Part shown: positions 60,669-64,000 of the stretch, one piece after another
How the letters are laid out: every line of letters starts with the position of its first letter
Numbering within the stretch: the stretch's first letter is position 1
Assembly: GCF_002999135.1 (NCBI RefSeq)
Contig: NZ_CP027229.1
Coordinates: 2,124,001-2,188,000, forward strand
Length of the DNA: 64,000 bases
DNA from: Capnocytophaga sp. oral taxon 878
Lineage (GTDB): Bacteria; Bacteroidota; Bacteroidia; Flavobacteriales; Flavobacteriaceae
Reading direction: 5' to 3'
Notes under the pieces: model-generated
Seen by the model: the letters and a program-made list of their open reading frames with translations, nothing else
What the model was told of the DNA's origin: nothing
The model's database searches: none
Program-made: the position numbers and the translations under genes

Positions 60669-60742
60669 CAACTCTTTTTTTTAACCAACAAATTTTTGAG
60701 CAAAAAAATACACCTCAACCTCCCCCCAACCTCCCCCTATCC

Positions 60743-60797
60743 CGAACGAACGATAGTCAGCGAGCTGGCGCAGCTGAGTATGTCGCGAAGGATAGTT
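60743..60797 (-). repeat. Dispersed intergenic repeat, copy H
   Basis: Minus-strand copy of the hairpin module seen in copy A: ACTATCCTTCGCGACATACTCAGC...GCTGACTATCGTTCGTTCGGG. Stem bases TCAGC (60777-60773) pair with GCTGA (60761-60757); relative to copy A a T-A pair has become C-G. It lacks the 11-bp array. The gap 60614-60881 holds otherwise only promoter and terminator. Confidence 0.75.
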
Positions 60798-60816
60798 ACA
60801 CCCCTCCCCCACCCAC

Positions 60817-60856
60817 AAAAAAATTAGCCAATGAGCTTTTAACACCCATTGGCTAA
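60817..60856 (-). terminator. Rho-independent terminator after the CobN-like gene
   Basis: Minus strand: perfect 10-bp stem TTAGCCAATG/CATTGGCTAA followed by seven T, 26 nt after the stop. Confidence 0.88.
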
Positions 60857-60881
60857 CAAATTCTATCAATAAACCAATTAA

Positions 60882-63800
60882 TTAGTTTCTCCTCCTTTTG
60901 CGAATAAAAACAATCAAACCTACAAAGGCTATCAGCACCCCTATACCTATCCAAACAGTATTAAGTGATACTTTTTCCTGCTCACCACCCAAGGTAGTTT
61001 CTTCTTTTTTAAGCACCTTTGCATCTTGCTTGCTTTCTTGCGCATTGCTACTTTGTTTAGAGGCTGCTATCTGTTGCTGGTACGCCTGTGCCTTAGTAGC
61101 ATCTACCTTTTTACTGATGTAATCCTGCAACTTCTTATTCTCCGATGAAAATTGAGACGAACTCACCCCAAACTGCTCAGTAAGCTCCGTATGCATATCC
61201 GCAAGTTTGCTTATTTGCGCATCAGTAGCCTTCCATAAGCCCTTACGAGTAAGCTCTAGCATTACAGCCGTAACCTCTTGCAAGGCAGCCACATTCTCCT
61301 TCTTAATGAATTCAGTAACACCCAGTTTCTGCTTATCTTCAATGTAAGTGTCATACACCTCATTCCACATAGCATCATCTATCAGTTCAGGTCTAGTAGC
61401 CTCCCAGCCGTGCATATTAGTTACTATCTCCGCTATTTGTCCCGCACTACTAGCCTTGCCCTTCATCATCTCTTTAATGTATTTAGGGTTGAAAATAGTA
61501 CTGCGCGCTTCCACACCCACAGCCTCTTTCAGCTCCTGCATACGCATATTTTTATGATTCCTATAATCAGCAAGATAAGCATCAGGTTCTTTCCCATTCA
61601 CCTCACGTATGGCAGCATTCATACCACCCATAAATTCATACACATGGTCTAAGCTAAGGGCACCCCAAGTATTGTTTTGCCTAGGCTGAATAAGTACATC
61701 AGCATTTTTGATAGCCGCTCGGAACATCCCTTCCTGAAACTTACTCCATCCTTCCTTGCTACTGTACAAAGCACCCATATTATGCATATACACCTCAGCA
61801 ATATCCTTGGTATTTTCCCACTTATCACCGGCATTGATCATTTCCTTAATACCAGTGTCATAACGCCCTTGCAAGCCACCAAAAATACGCTCGGTTGATA
61901 GTTCACGCGCTTCCTTAGGCGATATACCAGCCGCTACCAGTTCCTTTTCAATAGTCACACTACCCTCACTCACTTGGTTGGCAAAGGCCTCCTCAGGTAA
62001 TTCCGATACCATTTGTATAGCCTTATTTAGCAAGAACAAGCGCGAAGCAGCCAAATCACGAAACTGACCAGAGGTTTGTATCACCACATCAATACGCGGA
62101 CGACCCAACTCTTCCGAAGGGATAACACGCACATCGCCTACACGGCCAAAGCTATCCCATACCGGTTCAACCCCCAGCATATAAAGAGCCTGTGCTATTG
62201 ATACACCTTCGGTTTCGATAAACTCCGAACTCCAAAAAGTATACGCTATTTTCTTAGGATATTCATTATGTTTTTTCTGATATTCGGCAATTACATTTTG
62301 GGCTAAAGCCATCCCTCTGTCCCACGCCAGTTTTGAAGGAGTACTTTCGGCATTCACCCCATATAGGTTACGCCCAGTAGGTACGCCTTTGGGGTTGGCC
62401 ACGGCATCACCTCCCGATGAAGGTGGTGTATAGCCTCCATTTAAGGCATTGAAAAAGGCTTTTTCTTCCGCCTGCGGACTCTCCAACAATCCTTGTTTGT
62501 ACTGCATCACATTCCCGATGGTTTTTTCAATATCTACCAAAGCGCGGGCATAATCCACTTTAGCTTTTTTGGCATTAAGTTCAGCCAATTCTTCTTTGGT
62601 AATAGGCTTGCGCTCTTCTTTCTTGGCAGGGGCTTTAATTTTAGTAGGGCGCCCTACAGCATCGGTTTTGTGGGCAGTAGTGGTGGCAGTACTGCTAGCG
62701 GTAGCTTCTTGTTTTTTCATTTGTTGTTGTAAGAAGTAAGGCATACCGCTACCGCTTTCGGCAGCCATTATTTCTTTAGCTTTTTGTAACTCATCGGCAG
62801 TGATGTGAGCGTAGCTGCATACCAGCTCGGTAGTTACAGGCTTGCCTGCCAATATTTGATTTACCAAGCTCTTGGCAGGGTTTAGGTAATTGGCCGTGAA
62901 GAAACTTCTGTTTTTAAGGTCTTTTTCGGTTATTTTACCTTTGTATTTATCTAAGGTTGCTACGCTATACGCTATAGGATCGGCACTCATAGCCAGCAGA
63001 GTTGAGTTTATTTTATCGGGAGTGTAAGGTACCCCCATAACGTAAAACTCACCATTTATTTTCTCGGTAGCTATTTCTTCGGCAAAGTTGGACAAGCGTT
63101 CTATTTCTTCTTCGGTATAAGGCTTGGTTACTATGCTATCCAAGCGCAAATCACGGTGCAAGCCCATTTGTACTGCCAGCTTTTTAATATGCAAGCCTAT
63201 GCTTTGCTTATCAATTTCATTTTTCGCCTTGTGATATGAGAGGATGTTATTCTCCAGAGTGTTAAAGGTGTTACGCATATCACTCTCGGTAAAGGCAGGG
63301 GTAAGGTATGATACTATACTGCCATAGGAGCGGCGTTTTGCCATCATAGCCTCGCCTATATTACCTATGCTATAGTAGTAAAAATGAGGTACTGTACCTA
63401 CTGATATATCAGCCCAATCATAATCGGAAAGGGCTACTTGCTTATTGGGTGTGAACTCCAATGAGCCGTGTGTACCGAAGTGAATAAGGGCATCGGCTTT
63501 GAGTCCGTTTTGTACCCATAAATAGGCGCCTATGTAGGCATAAGGAGGTATTTCCTGTACGCCGTGTAGTACTTTAAAATCATCATCGGTACTGATGGCG
63601 GCTGGTGGCTGTGGCAAGATGGTTACGTTACCAAAGGTAAGTTGTGCTACAGCCAAATAGTTTTTGCCGTCCTTGGTAGTGCTAAGGTAGTTACCAGGTA
63701 CGGGTCCGTTTTTGGCAAGTACTTGCTTATAAAGGTCTTGAGGGAGGGTGTTTTTCATCCAGCCATCAAGCTGGGTAGCTTCTACCAAAGCGGGGGCGCC

Positions 63801-64000
63801 TGTGGCTATGAACTTTTCTATATCGCCTTTGGCATTTGCCCTAAAAGTGCTGGCGTGGCTTATGAGCAGCTTATTGAACTGCTCGAGAGTGGGTGGTAGA
63901 GTACCTACATTGTAGCCTTGTGCTTGTAGCTGGTGTAGGAACCTGTACAAGGAGGGCTCGACCTCCAAGCCTTGTGCTGCAGCGGGTGCGAGTCCTACGC
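60882..64000 (-). CDS. CobN/HmuS-like chelatase with C-terminal membrane anchor, 5' end outside window
   Basis: About 1039 residues visible; the frame is open to the window edge, so the TTG at 63968 is not the start. It has the CobN/Mg-chelatase large-subunit body: ALIHFGTHGSLEFTPNKQVALSDYDW read as landmarks FGTHGSLEFTP, then VEPVWDSFGRVGDVRVIPSEELGRPRIDV and RVFGG-like ERIFGGLQGRYDTG, QPRQNNTWGALSLDHVYEFMGG. CobN itself inserts cobalt in B12 synthesis, but here a Gln/Lys-rich linker and one transmembrane helix (VWIGIGVLIAFVGLIVFI) plus RKRRRN end the protein, as in HmuS of the haem operon, which is reported to remove iron from haem. No cob genes are nearby; an HmuU/V-like pair is at 12.8-13.7 kb. 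Confidence 0.88.
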   Translation of the reverse strand, partial: VGLAPAAAQGLEVEPSLYRFLHQLQAQGYNVGTLPPTLEQFNKLLISHASTFRANAKGDIEKFIATGAPALVEATQLDGWMKNTLPQDLYKQVLAKNGPVPGNYLSTTKDGKNYLAVAQLTFGNVTILPQPPAAISTDDDFKVLHGVQEIPPYAYIGAYLWVQNGLKADALIHFGTHGSLEFTPNKQVALSDYDWADISVGTVPHFYYYSIGNIGEAMMAKRRSYGSIVSYLTPAFTESDMRNTFNTLENNILSYHKAKNEIDKQSIGLHIKKLAVQMGLHRDLRLDSIVTKPYTEEEIERLSNFAEEIATEKINGEFYVMGVPYTPDKINSTLLAMSADPIAYSVATLDKYKGKITEKDLKNRSFFTANYLNPAKSLVNQILAGKPVTTELVCSYAHITADELQKAKEIMAAESGSGMPYFLQQQMKKQEATASSTATTTAHKTDAVGRPTKIKAPAKKEERKPITKEELAELNAKKAKVDYARALVDIEKTIGNVMQYKQGLLESPQAEEKAFFNALNGGYTPPSSGGDAVANPKGVPTGRNLYGVNAESTPSKLAWDRGMALAQNVIAEYQKKHNEYPKKIAYTFWSSEFIETEGVSIAQALYMLGVEPVWDSFGRVGDVRVIPSEELGRPRIDVVIQTSGQFRDLAASRLFLLNKAIQMVSELPEEAFANQVSEGSVTIEKELVAAGISPKEARELSTERIFGGLQGRYDTGIKEMINAGDKWENTKDIAEVYMHNMGALYSSKEGWSKFQEGMFRAAIKNADVLIQPRQNNTWGALSLDHVYEFMGGMNAAIREVNGKEPDAYLADYRNHKNMRMQELKEAVGVEARSTIFNPKYIKEMMKGKASSAGQIAEIVTNMHGWEATRPELIDDAMWNEVYDTYIEDKQKLGVTEFIKKENVAALQEVTAVMLELTRKGLWKATDAQISKLADMHTELTEQFGVSSSQFSSENKKLQDYISKKVDATKAQAYQQQIAASKQSSNAQESKQDAKVLKKEETTLGGEQEKVSLNTVWIGIGVLIAFVGLIVFIRKRRRN

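Noticed and set aside
60882..64000. Cobaltochelatase CobN of B12 synthesis
   Set aside because: A membrane-anchored C-terminus and no other cob genes fit an HmuS-like role better, though the reaction is not proven.

Overview
The window looks like the chromosome of a Bacteroidota bacterium of the class Flavobacteriia, most likely a Capnocytophaga-type organism. The reasons are the promoters (TTG, about 19 bp, then TAnnTTTG, found before most transcription units and often followed by GC), the near absence of Shine-Dalgarno sites, lipoproteins with acidic residues after the cysteine, and flavobacterial gene orders such as zapB-like/zapA/6S RNA/rny. Genus assignment is inference. I see no transposase, integrase, rRNA or CRISPR array.

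Layout. 1-8 kb: the end of a TPR protein, an LptC-like lipoprotein, two tiny membrane proteins, the cell-division pair zapB-like/zapA with a 6S RNA candidate, RNase Y, a small MscS-type channel, an anion/sodium symporter and a porin. 8-15.6 kb: a secreted serine hydrolase, then an iron operon (feoA, feoB, patatin lipase, an ExbB/TolQ-like and a DUF2149 protein resembling HmuU/HmuV), then an unknown lipoprotein/beta-barrel pair. 15.7-20.9 kb (minus strand): a ZIP transporter, an acyltransferase-like protein, an outer-membrane protein and two ABC-2 permeases, one of them frameshifted. 21.1-38.4 kb (minus strand): about twenty small genes, many of types known as immunity proteins of polymorphic toxins (SUKH, NTF2-like, DUF4304, WG, DKNYY, ankyrin). 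This array lies between the permeases and the HlyD/TolC genes (38.5-40.9 kb) they would normally accompany, so it appears to have been inserted into an efflux operon. 41.4-54.8 kb (plus strand): hydrolase, holin-like membrane protein, a cholesterol-dependent-cytolysin-like lipoprotein, a PASTA protein, an RluD-type pseudouridine synthase, an AlbA_2/Schlafen-like gene framed by 75-bp direct repeats, pheS, an ABC ATPase, cardiolipin synthase, a START-like protein, a class IV aminotransferase, tilS and a DUF3127 protein with an SSB-like tail. 54.9-64 kb (minus strand): tRNA-Asn, a giant alpha-2-macroglobulin lipoprotein and the 3' part of a membrane-anchored CobN/HmuS-like chelatase.

The long non-coding gaps are not random. 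Eight of them carry copies of an undescribed intergenic repeat with 11-bp-periodic TTCGTTTATNN units, often inside a composite element of about 300 bp with polypurine tracts. Its orientation follows local strand composition rather than gene direction. The strongest leads are this repeat family, the immunity array splitting the efflux operon, the CDC-like pore former, the repeat-bounded AlbA_2 gene, and the separation of CobN/HmuS-like and HmuU/V-like parts of a probable haem-iron system.
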